Shown in pieces: positions 8,136 to 17,439 of a DNA stretch of 33,587 nucleotides. Position numbers and translations under genes: made by a program. Source of the stretch: Pseudoxanthomonas sp. Root630 (GTDB lineage: Bacteria > Pseudomonadota > Gammaproteobacteria > Xanthomonadales > Xanthomonadaceae); the NCBI RefSeq assembly GCF_001427585.1, contig NZ_LMGY01000007.1:1-33587 (forward strand), given 5' to 3'. How positions within the stretch are numbered: the stretch's first letter is position 1; every line of letters starts with the position of its first letter. The notes under the pieces are model-generated. The model saw only the letters and a list, made by a program, of their open reading frames with translations, made no database searches and was not told where the DNA came from.

Positions 8136-9605
8136 ATGTGCGGCATCGTCGGAATCGTCGGCAACCAGAACGTTGCCGGCCAGCTTTATGACGGGCTGAC
8201 CGTCCTCCAGCATCGCGGTCAGGATGCGGCCGGCATCGCCACGGCCGACGGCACGCGGTTGCGCGTGCACAAGGACAACGGGCTGGTGCGGGACGTGTTC
8301 AACGCCAAGGCGATGAGCGTGCTGGAAGGGCGCGTGGGCATCGCCCATTGCCGCTATCCCACCGCCGGCTCCGAGGGCATGGACGAGGCGCAGCCGTTCT
8401 ACGTCAATTCGCCGTACGGCATCGCGCTGGCGCACAACGGCAACCTGATCAACACCGACAGCCTGCGCCAGGACGTGTTCGCGCAGGATCGCCGCAACAT
8501 CAACACCGATTCGGACAGCGAAGTGCTGCTGAACGTGTTCGCGCACGAACTGGACCTGCAGCGCACGCTCACCCCGGAAGCGGCGATCCGCGCCGTGGCC
8601 GGCGTGCACCGCCGCGTGAAGGGCGGTTACGCGGTCGTCAGCGTGGTGCTGGGCCTGGGCCTGGTGGCCTTCCGCGACCCGCACGGCATCCGTCCGCTGG
8701 TGCTCGGCAAGCGCGAGCACAACGAAGGCACCGAATACATCATCGCGTCCGAATCCGCCGCGCTCGACATCCTCGGGTTCGCCCGCGTGCGCGACGTGCA
8801 GCCGGGCGAGGCCATCGTCATCACCGCGCGCGGCGAGATGTTCAGCGAGATCGTCGCCGAGCCGCAGGAGCACGCGCCCTGCATCTTCGAGTACGTGTAC
8901 TTCGCGCGCCCGGATTCGATGATCGACAACGTGTCGGTGCACAAGGCGCGCATGCGCATGGGCGTCAAGCTGGGCGAGAAGATCCTGCGCCTGCGCCCCG
9001 ACCACGACATCGACACCATCATCCCGATCCCGGACACCTCGCGCGATGCCGCGCTGGAAATCTCCAACGTGCTGGGCGTGAAGTACCGCGAAGGGTTCAT
9101 CAAGAACCGTTACGTGGGCCGCACGTTCATCATGCCGGGGCAGGGCGAACGGGTGAAATCGGTGCGCCGCAAGCTCAACCCGATCAACCTGGAATTCCGC
9201 AACCGCGTCGTGCTGCTGGTCGACGACTCCATCGTGCGCGGCACCACCTCCAAGCAGATCGTGCAGATGGCGCGCGACGCCGGCGCGCGCAAGGTCTACC
9301 TGGCCAGCGCCGCGCCGCCGGTGCGCCACCCGAACATCTACGGCATCGACATGCCGGCCGCGGACGAACTCGTCGCGCATGGCCGCAGCGTCGAGGAAAT
9401 CGAGAAGCTGCTCGGCTGCGACTGGCTGATCTACCAGGACCTGGACGATCTCGAGGCCGCCGTGCGCGAGGGCAATCCGAACCTGCCGCGCTTCGATTCC
9501 TCCTGCTTCGACGGCAACTACGTCACCGGCATCGAAACCGGCTATTTCGAGCGCATCGAGCAGATGCGTTCGGACGAGGCCAAGCGCAAGCGCCGCGTCG
9601 GCTGA
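8136..9605 (+). CDS. purF: Amidophosphoribosyltransferase
   Basis: Catalyses the first committed step of purine synthesis: PRPP plus glutamine gives 5-phosphoribosylamine. The protein (489 residues) begins [11 protein letters not shown]; removal of Met exposes the catalytic Cys of the N-terminal-nucleophile glutaminase domain. Other glutaminase motifs are RGQDAAGIA (27-35), HCRYPTAG and LAHNGNLIN. The phosphoribosyltransferase domain has the PRPP loop [16 protein letters not shown] (358-373). A ribosome site (GAGTAGG) spans the end of cvpA. No upstream PurR-type palindrome was seen. Fifteen bp downstream a DUF455 gene follows in the same direction. Confidence 0.97.
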   Translation: MCGIVGIVGNQNVAGQLYDGLTVLQHRGQDAAGIATADGTRLRVHKDNGLVRDVFNAKAMSVLEGRVGIAHCRYPTAGSEGMDEAQPFYVNSPYGIALAHNGNLINTDSLRQDVFAQDRRNINTDSDSEVLLNVFAHELDLQRTLTPEAAIRAVAGVHRRVKGGYAVVSVVLGLGLVAFRDPHGIRPLVLGKREHNEGTEYIIASESAALDILGFARVRDVQPGEAIVITARGEMFSEIVAEPQEHAPCIFEYVYFARPDSMIDNVSVHKARMRMGVKLGEKILRLRPDHDIDTIIPIPDTSRDAALEISNVLGVKYREGFIKNRYVGRTFIMPGQGERVKSVRRKLNPINLEFRNRVVLLVDDSIVRGTTSKQIVQMARDAGARKVYLASAAPPVRHPNIYGIDMPAADELVAHGRSVEEIEKLLGCDWLIYQDLDDLEAAVREGNPNLPRFDSSCFDGNYVTGIETGYFERIEQMRSDEAKRKRRVG

Positions 9606-9620
9606 GCCGGCGCCCGCGGC

Positions 9621-10418
9621 ATGGCCACGCTGTTCGAGGCCGCGCACGCCTGCCTCGCCGCGACCGATGTCGATGAGAAGGTGGGCCTGACGCAGCGCTA
9701 CGCCGATGCGTTCCGGCGCGGTGAACTCGACGTACCCGACGACGCACCTGCGCCCGAGCCGATCCGGATGCCCGGGCGCCCGGCGAAGCCGCGCCTGGTG
9801 CATCCGCGCGACCTGCCACGGCGTGGCCTGGGCAGCGTGCAGGGACGTGCGGCCTTCATCCACGCCATCGCGCACATCGAACTCAACGCCATCGATCTGG
9901 CCTGGGATGCGGTGTACCGCTTCCGCGGTCTTCCCGCAGCGTTCTATGCCGACTGGGTGCAGGTGGCGCACGATGAATCGCGCCATTTCGTGCTGTTGCA
10001 CGATCGACTGCGCGAACTCGGGTATGCCTACGGCGACTTCGATGCGCATAACGGCCTGTGGGAAATGACCGAGAAGACCGCCCATGACGGGCTCGCGCGG
10101 ATGGCCCTGGTGCCGCGCGTGCTGGAGGCGCGTGGCCTGGACGTGACGCCCGGCATGATCGTGAAGCTGCGCGACCTCGGCGACGAGCCGACCGTCGCGA
10201 TCCTCGACGTCATCCTCCACGAGGAAGTCGCACACGTGGCCGCGGGGTCACGCTGGTTCCGCTGGTATTGCGAACAGCGCGGCATCGAGCCACGCGCGCG
10301 CTTCCGCGAACTGCTGAGGGAATACGCGGGCGGTTACCTGCATGGCCCCTTCAACATCGAAGCGCGTCTGATGGCGGGCTTCGACGAGGATGAGCTGGCG
10401 GCACTGGAAGCGCCGTGA
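9621..10418 (+). CDS. DUF455 ferritin-like domain protein
   Basis: 265 residues, cytoplasmic, with no signal peptide. It matches the DUF455 family of ferritin-like four-helix proteins (related in fold to MiaE). Likely di-metal ligands are visible: E87 in AHIELNAIDLAWD, E119 and H122 in AHDESRHF, and E201/E202 with H205 in HEEVAHVAAG. The substrate and reaction are not known for this family. It is 15 bp downstream of purF and probably the last gene of the cluster, because a large REP palindrome begins 21 bp after its stop. Confidence 0.85.
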   Translation: MATLFEAAHACLAATDVDEKVGLTQRYADAFRRGELDVPDDAPAPEPIRMPGRPAKPRLVHPRDLPRRGLGSVQGRAAFIHAIAHIELNAIDLAWDAVYRFRGLPAAFYADWVQVAHDESRHFVLLHDRLRELGYAYGDFDAHNGLWEMTEKTAHDGLARMALVPRVLEARGLDVTPGMIVKLRDLGDEPTVAILDVILHEEVAHVAAGSRWFRWYCEQRGIEPRARFRELLREYAGGYLHGPFNIEARLMAGFDEDELAALEAP

Positions 10419-10439
10419 CGTCGAGGGTGGAACAGGTGC

Positions 10440-10500
10440 GGGAGCGACGTAAGTCGCGATGACGGCACCGCGGCAGTTCATCGCGACTTACGTCGCTCCC
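10440..10500. repeat. Inverted pair of REP elements (family 1)
   Basis: Two perfect 23-bp complementary arms, GGGAGCGACGTAAGTCGCG... at 10440-10462 and its reverse complement at 10478-10500, enclose a 15-nt spacer. Each arm contains its own small hairpin (GCGAC-GTAA-GTCGC). It lies between the convergent DUF455 gene and lpxH, where it could act as a two-way terminator. The same sequence recurs at 13283-13425 and 25351-25417. Confidence 0.9.
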
Positions 10501-10528
10501 ACAACGGAACTCGCTTGCGCGCGAGACC

Positions 10529-11266
10529 TCAGAGAGCTTCCAGCGTCATCCCATCCTGCTCAACGCGCAACACCGAGCCCTGGTGGTACCAGTCGCCCAG
10601 CACGATGCGGCGGCACGCCCGGTCGTTGACCGACAGGGGGTGGACCGCAGGCCGGTGCGTGTGGCCGTGGATCAGCGTGTCGATACCGAACTGGGCCAGC
10701 GTGGCATCCACCGTCGCCGGCGTCACGTCGGTCAAGGTTTCGAACTGCGCTTTGTCGTTCTGCTTCATGCCGCCCTGGTGTGCGGCGCTGGCGGCGCGTG
10801 CCTGCGCCGCGAAGGCCAGCCGGGCGGCCAGCGGCTGCGCCAGGAACTGTGCCTGCCAGGCCGGGTTGCGCGTCTGCGCACGGAAGGCCTGGTAGGCGAC
10901 GTCGCCCGTGCAGAGCAGGTCGCCGTGCATGAGGATCGCCGGCTTGCCGTAGAGCATGACGACGGCGGGATCCGGCAGGATGCGCATGCCGGCCCGGCGC
11001 GCGAACGCGTCGCCGACCAGGAAATCGCGGTTGCCGCGGATGAAGAACACCGGTACCCCGGCGTCGGCGACCTCGCGGATCCGGGCGGCCACGAAGGCAC
11101 CGGTCTCCGACGGGTCGTCATCGCCGACCCAGGCCTCGAACAGGTCTCCCAGGATGTACAGCGCCTCGGCGCGACCGGCTTCCGCCTGCATGAACGTGCC
11201 GAACAGCTCGGTCACGGCGGGGCGCTCGGTGTCCAGGTGCAGATCGGAGATGAAGAGCGTGGTCAT
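10529..11266 (-). CDS. lpxH: UDP-2,3-diacylglucosamine diphosphatase
   Basis: Hydrolyses UDP-2,3-diacylglucosamine to lipid X and UMP in lipid A synthesis, at the inner membrane's cytoplasmic face. The 245-residue calcineurin-like phosphoesterase shows the two-Mn site: D8 and H10 (FISDLHLD), D41 ([12 protein letters not shown]), N79 (RGNRDFL), H114 (LMHGDLL) and HGHTHRP at 200-206. Spacing of the first five ligands matches E. coli LpxH as I recall it. The ATG at 11266 places DLH eight residues in, as in the family. It is divergent from gltX with 89 bp between the starts. Confidence 0.95.
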   Translation of the reverse strand: MTTLFISDLHLDTERPAVTELFGTFMQAEAGRAEALYILGDLFEAWVGDDDPSETGAFVAARIREVADAGVPVFFIRGNRDFLVGDAFARRAGMRILPDPAVVMLYGKPAILMHGDLLCTGDVAYQAFRAQTRNPAWQAQFLAQPLAARLAFAAQARAASAAHQGGMKQNDKAQFETLTDVTPATVDATLAQFGIDTLIHGHTHRPAVHPLSVNDRACRRIVLGDWYHQGSVLRVEQDGMTLEAL

Positions 11267-11355
11267 GCGGGGATTCTAAGCCCTCGCCCTGAATGAGCAG
11301 GGGAAACGCGGCGCGCGCGGGTTAAAATCGCCGTATTCCGTCCATCGAGTCCCCC

Positions 11356-12762
11356 ATGGCCTGCCGTACCCGCTTCGCCCCCAGTCCCACCGGCTACCTG
11401 CATATCGGCGGCGCCCGCACGGCGTTGTACTGCTGGCTGGAAGCCCGCCATCGCGGGGGCGACTTCATCCTGCGCATCGAGGACACCGACCGCGAACGCA
11501 GCACGCAGGCCGCGATCGACGCGATCCTGGACGCGATGGAATGGCTGGGCCTGGGCTACGACGAAGGCCCGATCTACCAGACCCGTCGTATCGACCGGTA
11601 CCGCGACGTGGCCGAGCAGCTGGTGTCGGCCGGCAAGGCTTACTACGCCTACGAAACGCGCGAAGAGCTCGACGCCATGCGCGAGGCCGCGATGGCGAAG
11701 CAGGAGAAGCCGCGCTACAACGGCGCCGCACGCGAGCAGGGGCTGCCGCACCGCGACGATCCGAACCGCGTCATCCGCTTCAAGAATCCGCTCGACGGCG
11801 TGGTCGCCTTCGACGACCTGATCAAGGGCCGTATCGAGATCGCCAACAGCGAGCTCGACGACATGGTGATCTTCCGCCCCGACGGCTACCCGACGTACAA
11901 CTTCGCCGTGGTCGTGGACGACTGGGACATGGGCATCACCGAGGTGATCCGCGGCGACGACCACATCAACAACACGCCACGCCAGATCAACATCTACGAA
12001 GCGCTGGGCGCGCCGGTGCCGAAGTTCGCGCACATGCCGATGATCCTGGACGAGCAGGGCGCCAAGCTGTCCAAGCGCACCGGTGCGGCCGACGTGATGC
12101 AGTACAAGGACGCCGGCTACCTGCCGCACGCGCTGATCAACTACCTGGCGCGGCTGGGCTGGTCGCATGGCGACCAGGAACTGTTCTCGCGGCAGGAGCT
12201 GATCGACCTGTTCGACGTGAAGGACGTGAACTCCAAGGCCGCGCGCCTGGACATGGCCAAGCTCGGCTGGGTGAACCAGCATTACCTGAAGACGGACGCG
12301 CCAGCGGACATCGCGCCGCATTTGGTCTACCAGCTGGAGAAGCTGGGCGTGGATCTTTCCGTGGGCCCGGCGCCCGCCGACGTCGTCGTCGCCTTGCGCG
12401 ACCGCGTGCAGACGCTGAAGGAAATGGCCGAGAAGGCCCTGGTCTGGTACCAGCCGCTCGAGACGTACGACGATGCCGCGGTCGCCAAGCACCTGGTGGC
12501 GGCCGCACATGCGCCGCTGGCCAAGGCGCGCGAGTCGTTGGCGGCGTTGGGTGACTGGACCGCCGAAGCCGTGGGCGTGGCGCTGCACGATGCGGCAGGC
12601 GCGCTCGGGATCGGCATGGGCAAGGTCGCCCAGCCGTTGCGCGTGGCCATCACCGGCAGCCAGGTCAGCCCCGACATTTTCCACACCGTCTACCTGGCCG
12701 GCCGCGACGAAGCCTTGAAACGCATTGACGCCGCACTTATCAAGACCGGTGTGACCGCCTGA
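11356..12762 (+). CDS. gltX: Glutamyl-tRNA synthetase
   Basis: Class I aminoacyl-tRNA synthetase that charges tRNA-Glu. The 468-residue product has the HIGH-type motif [16 protein letters not shown] (8-22), the Zn-less glutamate/tRNA-binding Rossmann core with [21 protein letters not shown] (200-211) and the KMSKS-type KLSKRTG (237-243). The C-terminal alpha-helical anticodon-binding part ends near residue 468, the normal length for GltX. The leader contains TAAAAT at 11323-11328, a weak -10 candidate. Zur follows after 13 bp and is likely co-transcribed. Confidence 0.97.
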   Translation: MACRTRFAPSPTGYLHIGGARTALYCWLEARHRGGDFILRIEDTDRERSTQAAIDAILDAMEWLGLGYDEGPIYQTRRIDRYRDVAEQLVSAGKAYYAYETREELDAMREAAMAKQEKPRYNGAAREQGLPHRDDPNRVIRFKNPLDGVVAFDDLIKGRIEIANSELDDMVIFRPDGYPTYNFAVVVDDWDMGITEVIRGDDHINNTPRQINIYEALGAPVPKFAHMPMILDEQGAKLSKRTGAADVMQYKDAGYLPHALINYLARLGWSHGDQELFSRQELIDLFDVKDVNSKAARLDMAKLGWVNQHYLKTDAPADIAPHLVYQLEKLGVDLSVGPAPADVVVALRDRVQTLKEMAEKALVWYQPLETYDDAAVAKHLVAAAHAPLAKARESLAALGDWTAEAVGVALHDAAGALGIGMGKVAQPLRVAITGSQVSPDIFHTVYLAGRDEALKRIDAALIKTGVTA

Positions 12763-12775
12763 TCCCGGACCGCCC

Positions 12776-13264
12776 ATGCCGCACGCCCACACCTGCACCG
12801 ACCCGAAGCACCACGTCCACGACGCCCGCGCGTTCGTGGCGGCGGTGGAGCGCGCGTGCCAGGAGCGCGGCCTGCGGCTGACGCCGATCCGGGCCCGCGT
12901 GTTGGAGCTGATCGCCGACGCCGGCAAGCCGGTGAAGGCGTACGAGCTGCTGGAGTGGGTCCGGGCGACGAAGGGCGTCGGCGCGGATGCGCCGCCGACG
13001 GTGTACCGCGCGCTGGACTTCCTGATGGCGAACGGCTTCGTGCACAAGCTCGAATCGATGAATGCGTTCGTCGCCTGCCATCACCCGAACAGCGCGCAGC
13101 ACTCGGTGCCGTTCCTCATCTGCGACCGCTGCCACAGCGCCGTGGAGCTCGAGGACCGCGAGGTGGTCGCCGCCCTCGACGCTCGCGCCAAGGCGCTGGG
13201 TTTCCAGCCGCAGGCGCAGACGCTGGAAGTGCATGGGCTGTGCGCGCGCTGCGCTGAGGCCTGA
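12776..13264 (+). CDS. zur: Zinc uptake regulator (Fur family)
   Basis: Zinc-sensing repressor of zinc uptake genes, 162 residues. Every metal ligand of E. coli Zur, as I recall it, maps here with a constant offset of 13: structural zinc C116, C119 (CDRC), C156 and C159 (CARC); sensing site H90, C101, H109 and E124. The winged helix runs about 20-95, with recognition around TVYRALDFLMANGF. The N-terminus is His-rich (MPHAHTCTDPKHHVH). It lies 13 bp after gltX and is followed by a REP pair. A likely target operator sits at 17440-17462, between a ZnuD-like receptor and a MerC-like gene. Confidence 0.93.
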   Translation: MPHAHTCTDPKHHVHDARAFVAAVERACQERGLRLTPIRARVLELIADAGKPVKAYELLEWVRATKGVGADAPPTVYRALDFLMANGFVHKLESMNAFVACHHPNSAQHSVPFLICDRCHSAVELEDREVVAALDARAKALGFQPQAQTLEVHGLCARCAEA

Positions 13265-13282
13265 AGCGCAGCGGTTGTTTGT

Positions 13283-13425
13283 TGTAGGAGCGACGTAAGT
13301 CGCGACCGCAGACGTCGCTGGCCCGGAATCGATCATCGCCCGTGGGGTTTCCCGGACGAGGCGCCTCTTCCGTCGAGGGGCCAAAGGAGTGATGGCGTGC
13401 GGTCGCGACTTACGTCGCTCCTACA
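13283..13425. repeat. Inverted pair of REP elements (family 1) with a long spacer
   Basis: Perfect 28-bp arms, TGTAGGAGCGACGTAAGTCG... at 13283-13310 and its reverse complement at 13398-13425, are separated by 87 bp with no gene. Both arms carry the GTAG tetranucleotide typical of REPs. A short extra piece (GTCGCTCCCACAAGG) follows directly at 13426-13440. The pair lies between convergent zur and the MFS gene. Confidence 0.9.
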
Positions 13426-13448
13426 GTCGCTCCCACAAGGTGCCGCCC

Positions 13449-14684
13449 CTACGCCGCTGCCGGCACCGCCTTCGGCGACGCCTCCCGGATCGGCAGGTTC
13501 GCCGCCGCGGCGATCAGCGCCAGCACCATGTCGGCGTACCACATCCAGGTGTAGTCGCCGAAGCGTTCGAGCGCCACGCCGCCGAGCCAGGCACCGAAGA
13601 AGCCGCCGATCTGGTGCGACAACAAGGTCAGTCCGAACAGCGTGCCCAGGTAGCGCGGGCCGAACAGCTTGCCGACCAGTCCGGCGGTCGGCGGCACCGT
13701 GGCCAGCCAGGTGAAGCCGAGCGCGGCGGCGAAGATGTAGAACGTCAGCGGGGTCGGTGGCGACACGAGGTACAGCGCGATCATCACTGCGCGGCTGGCG
13801 TACATCACCGCAAGGATCCACTTCATCCGCACGCGCTGGCCCAGTGCACCGGCGATCAGGCTGCCGGCCACGTTGAACAGGCCGATCAGCATCAGCGCGA
13901 CGGCCGACACGCTGGCGGGCAGGCCGCACAGCGCGACCTCGCCCGGCAGATGCGTCACCAGGAAGGCGATGTGCACGCCACAGGTGAAGAAGCCGAGGTG
14001 CAGCATCCAATAGCTGCGGTCGCGCAGGGCGATCGCGATCTGCTGCTTCAGGCTGATGTCGCCGATCGCAGTGGCGGTGGCCGCACCCGTGGTCGCCTTG
14101 ACTTTCTTGCGTAGCGGGAAGGCCAGCGGGATCGCGAGCAGCGACGCGACCGCCAGCGTGTACATCGCGCTCGCCCAGCCGGCGAAGGCGATGACGGCCT
14201 GCACCAGCGGCGCGAACACGAACTGGCCCAACGAACCGCCCGCGTTGATGAAGCCGGCGGCGAAGGAGCGCTTTTCGGGCGCCAGTTGTTGCGCGGTGGC
14301 GCCGATCAGGATCGAGAAGCTGCCGGCGCCGGCACCTGCCGCCGTCAGTACGCCCAGCGTGAACATCAGTCCCCAGGGCGAAGTCAGGTGGGGCGTGAGC
14401 GCGAGGCCGAGTGCGAGCAGGATCGCGCCCAGCACCAGGACGCCGGTCGAACCGCGCTTGTCGGCGATCGCACCGAAAACGGGTTGCACCGCACCCCAGG
14501 TGAATTGGCCGATCGCGAGGGCGAAGCTGATCGCGGCGATGCCGATGCCCGTTTCCTGATGGATCGGCGCGACGAACAGGCCCGTCGTCTGCCGTGCGCC
14601 CATCGTGATCATCAAGGTGGCGGACGCCGCGAGCAGGAGCCCCCAATGCATGCGCGGCGCGATCGATGGTGTGGCGCTGTTCAT
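13449..14684 (-). CDS. MFS transporter
   Basis: 411-residue inner-membrane protein of the major facilitator superfamily with about 12 hydrophobic segments. It begins with an amphipathic stretch before WGLLLAASATLMITMGARQTTG, and shows the loop FGAIADKRGSTGVLVLGA, the MFS motif-A-like sequence between helices 2 and 3. The fold is clear but the substrate is not; proteins of this shape include oxalate/formate-type and drug efflux carriers. Its start codon overlaps the stop of the marR gene by 4 nt (ATGA at 14681-14684), so the two are translated from one transcript, which suggests the regulator controls an exporter or importer of its own ligand. Confidence 0.9.
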   Translation of the reverse strand: MNSATPSIAPRMHWGLLLAASATLMITMGARQTTGLFVAPIHQETGIGIAAISFALAIGQFTWGAVQPVFGAIADKRGSTGVLVLGAILLALGLALTPHLTSPWGLMFTLGVLTAAGAGAGSFSILIGATAQQLAPEKRSFAAGFINAGGSLGQFVFAPLVQAVIAFAGWASAMYTLAVASLLAIPLAFPLRKKVKATTGAATATAIGDISLKQQIAIALRDRSYWMLHLGFFTCGVHIAFLVTHLPGEVALCGLPASVSAVALMLIGLFNVAGSLIAGALGQRVRMKWILAVMYASRAVMIALYLVSPPTPLTFYIFAAALGFTWLATVPPTAGLVGKLFGPRYLGTLFGLTLLSHQIGGFFGAWLGGVALERFGDYTWMWYADMVLALIAAAANLPIREASPKAVPAAA

Positions 14685-15124
14685 GCGGCATCTCCGAGGT
14701 GCTGGCGCAACAGGCCGTCGAGGCGGTCGAGGTCGTCGTGCAGGCGTTTGACGGCGGTGTCGCCCATCAGGTCGTCGATGACGGCTTGCGCGCGTTGCCA
14801 GCGTGGTTTGGCGCGGGTGAGCCGGGAGCGGCCTTCGGCGGTCAAGGCGACCAGGCGCTGGCGGGCGTCTTCGCCGCGGACGGTCTCCAGCAGGCCGGCG
14901 TCCACCAGTGGCGAGAGATTGCGGGTCAGGGTAGTGCGATCCATGCCGAGTTCGTCCGCGAGCCCACTGAGTGCGCGAGGTTCGCGCTCGGTGCGGCGGA
15001 GGATCGAGTACTGATTGAGGCTCAGACCGACGGCCGCCAGTTCATGGTCGTAGACCTGGGTCACGCGCCGGCTGGCCCGTCTCAACCGGAAGCAGGTGCA
15101 GACGCTGGGCGTAGGGGAGGGCAT
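14681..15124 (-). CDS. MarR family transcriptional regulator
   Basis: 147-residue winged-helix regulator. The MarR core is visible: dimer helix VTQVYDHELAAVGLSLNQYSIL, HTH ALSGLADELGMDRTTLTRNLSPLVDAGLL, wing RGEDARQRLVALTAEG. I start at the ATG 15124 (MPSPTP); an upstream in-frame ATG at 15196 would read through the promoter/operator and is unlikely. Two cysteines, C9 and C11 (SVCTCFRLRR), near the dimer region could be redox-active as in OhrR-type members, which is speculation. It is the first gene of the marR-MFS operon and should repress it through the palindrome at 15149-15172. Confidence 0.9.
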   Translation of the reverse strand: MPSPTPSVCTCFRLRRASRRVTQVYDHELAAVGLSLNQYSILRRTEREPRALSGLADELGMDRTTLTRNLSPLVDAGLLETVRGEDARQRLVALTAEGRSRLTRAKPRWQRAQAVIDDLMGDTAVKRLHDDLDRLDGLLRQHLGDAA

Positions 15125-15148
15125 GGCGGACTCGCGTGGTCGGAAGCC

Positions 15149-15180
15149 AATTATGTGTATATGCACGTAATTGATGTCAA
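15149..15180 (-). promoter_or_regulatory. marR-MFS promoter with overlapping MarR operator
   Basis: A 24-bp imperfect palindrome at 15149-15172 (half sites AATTA-GTG and CAC-TAATT around a central ATAT; 20 of 24 positions symmetric) is the likely MarR operator. On the minus strand a perfect -35 TTGACA occupies 15180-15175 and a CATAAT -10 occupies 15155-15150, with a 19-bp spacer. The operator covers the spacer and -10, so binding would block RNA polymerase: classic MarR autoregulation. The predicted transcript starts about 20 nt before the marR ATG. Confidence 0.75.
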
Positions 15181-15234
15181 GAAGGGCGGCTGCCATGGAG
15201 GCCAGCCGCCCGGGGGAGGACCGTCAGGCGTCGA

Positions 15235-17409
15235 TCAGAAGTACGCGCGCAGGCCGAACGCCACGCCGCGGCCGGGCAGCGGCGCGTAGTCGCGCAGCAT
15301 CGAGGTATGCGGGCGGGCTTCCTCGTCGGTCAGGTTGCTGCCATCCAGGAAGACCTCCCAGCTGGATGCCGTGCGCTCCCAGCGATAGGCCAGGTGAGCG
15401 TCGACCAGCGTGTAGCCGTCGCTGGGCGCTTCGTTCTGCGCCACATCGTCCTGCTTGCTGTAGCGCACCGCGCCCAGCGACGCACGCCAACCCCCCAGCG
15501 ACCAGCCGAGGTCGGCACCGAAACGCATCGGTGAAATACGGGGCAGGTAGCCGCCCTGCGCGATGTCCACTTCATAGGCATGCGTGTGGTCGCCATGCGG
15601 CACCTCGAACGCCACGGTGCGCGTGCCATGGCCATCCAGCTTCGCGCGCACGTAGTCGCCGTACAGGCGCAGGTCCCATGCGCCCGCGGCCGTGTCGGCC
15701 AGCTGGATCTTCGCTTCGGCTTCTGCCCCGGTGAAGGTGGCGTCGTCCTGCGCCCACAGGCGCACCGGATAGCCTTCTTCTTCCACGCCGGTATCGGTGA
15801 GGTAGATGAAGTCCTTGAACTTCGTCTGGTAGACGGCCAGCTTCAGCTCCATGCGATCGGTATGCCAGTGCGCGCCGACCTCGGCCCGCACGCCCTTCTC
15901 CGTTTCAAGCGCGGCATCGCCGATTTCGATGGACTGCGTGGCCACGTGCGTGCCGCCGGCGAACAGTTCCTCGTTGGTCGGCGCGCGTTCCGAGCGGTCC
16001 AGGCCGAAGCGCAGGTCGAAGCCGTCGCTCATGCGCCAGATGGCTGCGGCAGACAGGTTGACCGCATCGAAGTCACGGGATGCGCGATCGTCGGGCTGCA
16101 GCTTGACCTGGTCGTAGCGACCGCCCAGTTCGAGCTTCCACGGGCCGAAATCCTTTTCCTGCACCACGAACACGCCCAGGCTTTCGGTGGTGGTGGCGGG
16201 AACGAAGGCCTCGGCACCGACGGCGTTGAAATCGGTGCTGCCGAACTGCAGGCCGAACGCCCCGCGCCAACCATTCCAAGTCTTCTGCACCGCTTCCAGG
16301 CGCGCGTCGTAGCCTTCGTTGGTGAACCGCGTACCGATTTCGTCGCCCTCCAGCTCGACGTGCTCGTAGTCGTTCCACGCGGCGCGCAGGTTGACGCTCT
16401 GCAGGAACGAGATGGGCTCGTAGATACCGGCCTTCAGGTCGAACCGGTTCTGGGTCATGTCGATGCGCACCGGGCCTTCCTCGTGCGCTTCGTCCTCATG
16501 GTCGGCCTCGCCGTCATGGTCGTGGTCATGGTCGTCCTCGCCATGCACGTGCGCGCCGGCGGGGATGCCGTAGTTGCTGCGATACGTGCTGGCGGCCAGA
16601 CCGAAGTAGCCGCGGTCGCCCAGGTAGGTCGCGCCGACAGCGCCCGCGCGCGTCTTCACCGAACTGTTCGGCAGCGTGCCGTTCGGCTGGGGCTCTTCCT
16701 CGTGCGCTTCGCCTTCGTCGTGGTCGTGCAGGATCGCCACGCCGGGGATATCGTAATCGTCGGTGTCGCGGACCAGACCGTCCACGTGCAGCACCCAGTT
16801 CCCGTTGACGCCATCGAGGCGGAACATGCCGGTACGCTCGTCGTTCACGGTGTTGCCGCGCACTTCCGCGCGGCCGCTCAAGGGTTCGTCGGGGATCGAT
16901 TCGGCCAGGCGGCCATCAACCACGTTGACCGCACCGCCGATCGCGCCGCTGCCGAACAGCAACGTGGCCGGGCCCTTCAGCACCTCGATCTGGTCGGCGA
17001 GGAAGGGTTCGATGCTGACCGCATGGTCGGCGCTGACGGTGGAGGCGTCCATCGAACCGATGCCGCCCGACAGGACCTGCACGCGCGGGCCTTCCTGGCC
17101 CCGGATGATCGGGCGACCGACGCCGGTACCGAAGTACTTGGTCTGTACGCCGGGCAGCTTGGCGACGGTCTCGCCGAGGGTGCCGGCCTTGGCTTTGTCC
17201 AACTCCTCGCCGTAGAGCACATCGACCGGGGTGGCGACGGACTCCGCATTGCCCTTCAACGGCGATGCCGTGACGACCACCGCGTCGAGGTCCTTGGCTT
17301 GGGGAGCCCCGGCGTCGTTGGCGAAAGCGGCGGGGGAGGCGAGCGCCAGACCCAGGGCGGTCACGAGCAGGCGGGGGGCGGGGTGGGCGATGCGGCGGGG
17401 AGAGGGCAT
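15235..17409 (-). CDS. TonB-dependent outer-membrane receptor, ZnuD-like (zinc uptake)
   Basis: 724 residues: signal peptide (1-30, ending ASPAAFA), TonB box near LDAVVVTAS (41-49), plug domain with TPVDVLYGEELDKAKAGTLGE and RGQEGPRVQVLSGG, then a 22-strand-type barrel ending GVAFGLRAYF with a terminal Phe. Two surface-loop segments rich in His, Asp and Glu (about 228-240, HDHDEGEAHEEE; about 287-311, with HVHGEDDHDHDHDG) would bind zinc, as in neisserial ZnuD. A Zur box lies just upstream and zur is 2 kb away. Zinc specificity is inferred from these loops and the regulation; copper or nickel cannot be excluded. It is divergent from the MerC-like gene. Confidence 0.9.
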   Translation of the reverse strand: MPSPRRIAHPAPRLLVTALGLALASPAAFANDAGAPQAKDLDAVVVTASPLKGNAESVATPVDVLYGEELDKAKAGTLGETVAKLPGVQTKYFGTGVGRPIIRGQEGPRVQVLSGGIGSMDASTVSADHAVSIEPFLADQIEVLKGPATLLFGSGAIGGAVNVVDGRLAESIPDEPLSGRAEVRGNTVNDERTGMFRLDGVNGNWVLHVDGLVRDTDDYDIPGVAILHDHDEGEAHEEEPQPNGTLPNSSVKTRAGAVGATYLGDRGYFGLAASTYRSNYGIPAGAHVHGEDDHDHDHDGEADHEDEAHEEGPVRIDMTQNRFDLKAGIYEPISFLQSVNLRAAWNDYEHVELEGDEIGTRFTNEGYDARLEAVQKTWNGWRGAFGLQFGSTDFNAVGAEAFVPATTTESLGVFVVQEKDFGPWKLELGGRYDQVKLQPDDRASRDFDAVNLSAAAIWRMSDGFDLRFGLDRSERAPTNEELFAGGTHVATQSIEIGDAALETEKGVRAEVGAHWHTDRMELKLAVYQTKFKDFIYLTDTGVEEEGYPVRLWAQDDATFTGAEAEAKIQLADTAAGAWDLRLYGDYVRAKLDGHGTRTVAFEVPHGDHTHAYEVDIAQGGYLPRISPMRFGADLGWSLGGWRASLGAVRYSKQDDVAQNEAPSDGYTLVDAHLAYRWERTASSWEVFLDGSNLTDEEARPHTSMLRDYAPLPGRGVAFGLRAYF

Positions 17410-17439
17410 GGGGTGCGGATCACTCAGGTGGGGTTACGA

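Noticed and set aside
7971..10235. A 754-codon minus-strand frame across purF and the DUF455 gene
   Set aside because: It crosses two well-supported genes and shows only the repetitive His/Asp/Arg composition of an antisense GC-rich frame.
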